Shown here piece by piece: positions 63,291 to 64,000 of a stretch of 64,000 bases of DNA. The position numbers and the translations under genes are program-made. Under the pieces are notes generated by a model. It made no database searches. It saw nothing but the letters and a program-made list of their open reading frames with translations, and was not told the DNA's origin. The DNA is from Azolla caroliniana (taxonomy: Eukaryota; Polypodiophyta). The stretch is taken from positions 14,136,001 to 14,200,000 of the forward strand of contig JBHGNT010000006.1 of the NCBI GenBank assembly GCA_043228905.1, read 5' to 3'. Numbering within the stretch: the first letter of the stretch is position 1; each line of letters opens with the position of its first letter.

Positions 63291-64000
63291 AGTAAGGCTA
63301 ACTAAGATCATGGGAGTCCAAAATAGGCTCAAGTTTAGTTCTATAATAAGCACCATGTCCAAAAACATTTTCAAAAATTTGTTTTAAAGAAATTTAAAAA
63401 AATAAAAATAAAAAACAAAATTATATAAGGGAAAGTCATATTCTCATTGTCATTATCGTGTTCAAGCAACAAAAGAGCACAGCTACATAGAGCAACCAAG
63501 ACTTCCAGTTTTCGCCTCCCTAGTCAAATCGACACCAACGTCAACAACATGAACAAGGGTTGAAGCACGCTACGGTGTACCAAAAAAGTATTTTTTTTGG
63601 CCAAAAAAAACACGAGTATTGTTAGTACTGTTAGTACTAAGTGATTTTTAAAAAAAACGAAAATAATTAAAATCATTTTAGGGATTGGTATACATTGCAT
63701 TAAAGTCGGGGAATGGGTGGGGGGACAGTTGTTGCGTATTCAGGACTGTTTTGGGGGCTATTTCCCCCTCATGTTTAATTTAGGACACCACATTAAATCC
63801 TTTTGGTGCTTCTCCCAGGCGTCTCCTCTTCCGCCTTCCAACTGAAACAACGTAGGTCTTCACAACGCACTCTAGTCTTCCGCCTTCCAACTCAGGTCTT
63901 CACAGCGCTCTCTGGTCTTCCGCCTTCCAACTTAGGTCTTCACAGCGCACTCAAAATGTTGTTTTGTTGTTCTTTGCGTCACTCGTCTTCCCCATCTTCT
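63291..64000 (+). other. E2 divergent promoter region and start of the rightward gene
   Basis: Corresponds in position to 50955-52300 of E1. Shared points: a TATATAAGG box at 63422-63430; then a CAAAAGAGCACA-type leader word (63470, compare 51713 in E1); a CGACACCAACGTC word before an ATG (63549); and a short palindrome after it (TTAGTACT / AGTACTAA around GTT, about 63618-63640). Downstream is a 40-bp tandem repeat. The methyltransferase coding region itself would lie beyond 64000. Confidence 0.6.
63826..63952. repeat. tandem repeat, about three copies of 40-48 bp
   Basis: The word GTCTTCCGCCTTCCAACT recurs at about 63826, 63875 and 63915, each followed by AGGTCTTCACA and a GCGCTCT- or GCGCACT-like end. 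Confidence 0.93.

Overview
This is nuclear DNA from a land plant with a large, repeat-rich genome. The one recognisable host gene is a nine-exon gene for COP9 signalosome subunit 6 (CSN6) on the + strand. Its coding exons run from 6233 to 24119 and it has two giant introns of 4.8 and 11.3 kb. Everything else is transposable elements (Ty1/copia and Ty3/gypsy LTR elements, LINEs, a DNA transposon), mostly decayed and heavily nested. Intron size, the LINE types and the DUF7869-like DNA transposon suggest a non-angiosperm (fern, lycophyte or gymnosperm), but the sequence does not prove it.

Layout. 1-3211: 5' part of a copia element on the - strand (copia A), whose RT runs off the left edge. 5223-5790: a copia RNase H remnant directly upstream of CSN6. 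6233-24119: CSN6. Intron 1 holds two 5'-truncated LINE copies. Intron 2 holds an old copia element (copia C) whose two LTRs are both interrupted by LINE 3' ends, followed by inverted copia debris and three LTRs on the - strand. 24911-25222: a 104-bp tandem repeat. 25300-29041: a decayed LINE on the - strand. 29042-64000: a nest of elements.

The nest. The most interesting object is a 9.3-kb DNA transposon, 47774-57095 (called E1 here). It has 36-bp terminal inverted repeats and a 4-bp AAAG target duplication, and it sits inside the RT/RNase H region of a gypsy element (gypsy B). E1 carries two divergent genes. The leftward gene is a DUF7869-like protein, a candidate transposase. The rightward gene is intron-containing and encodes a ParB/sulfiredoxin-like domain followed by an amino-DNA-methyltransferase (DIPYG motif, then an F-G-T-G-T SAM motif). 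Between them lies a regular array of about eight palindromes (arms AACTCGATAC / GTATCGAGTT) with mostly 51-bp spacing.

Pieces of a second, diverged copy (E2) lie at 29042-29631, 41530-42164 and 62296-64000. They are in the same orientation and in the correct order, so E2 looks like the oldest layer. It was later split by gypsy A (29632-41526) and by a block at 42165-62295 made of gypsy B, gypsy C and copia B. Gypsy A was itself split by a young copia (copia D, 34401-39783, with nearly identical 634-bp LTRs) and by a solo LTR. The promoter-side organisation (divergent genes, TATA box, a palindrome) is recognisable in E2 too.

How the parts work together. CSN6 is the only part with a host role. 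The LTR elements and LINEs are self-contained and mostly inactivated by stops, frameshifts and deletions. For E1, the inference is a two-gene mobile system in which a modification or DNA-binding enzyme may act on the palindromes or ends of its own element. That inference rests on gene linkage and motifs, not on experiment.
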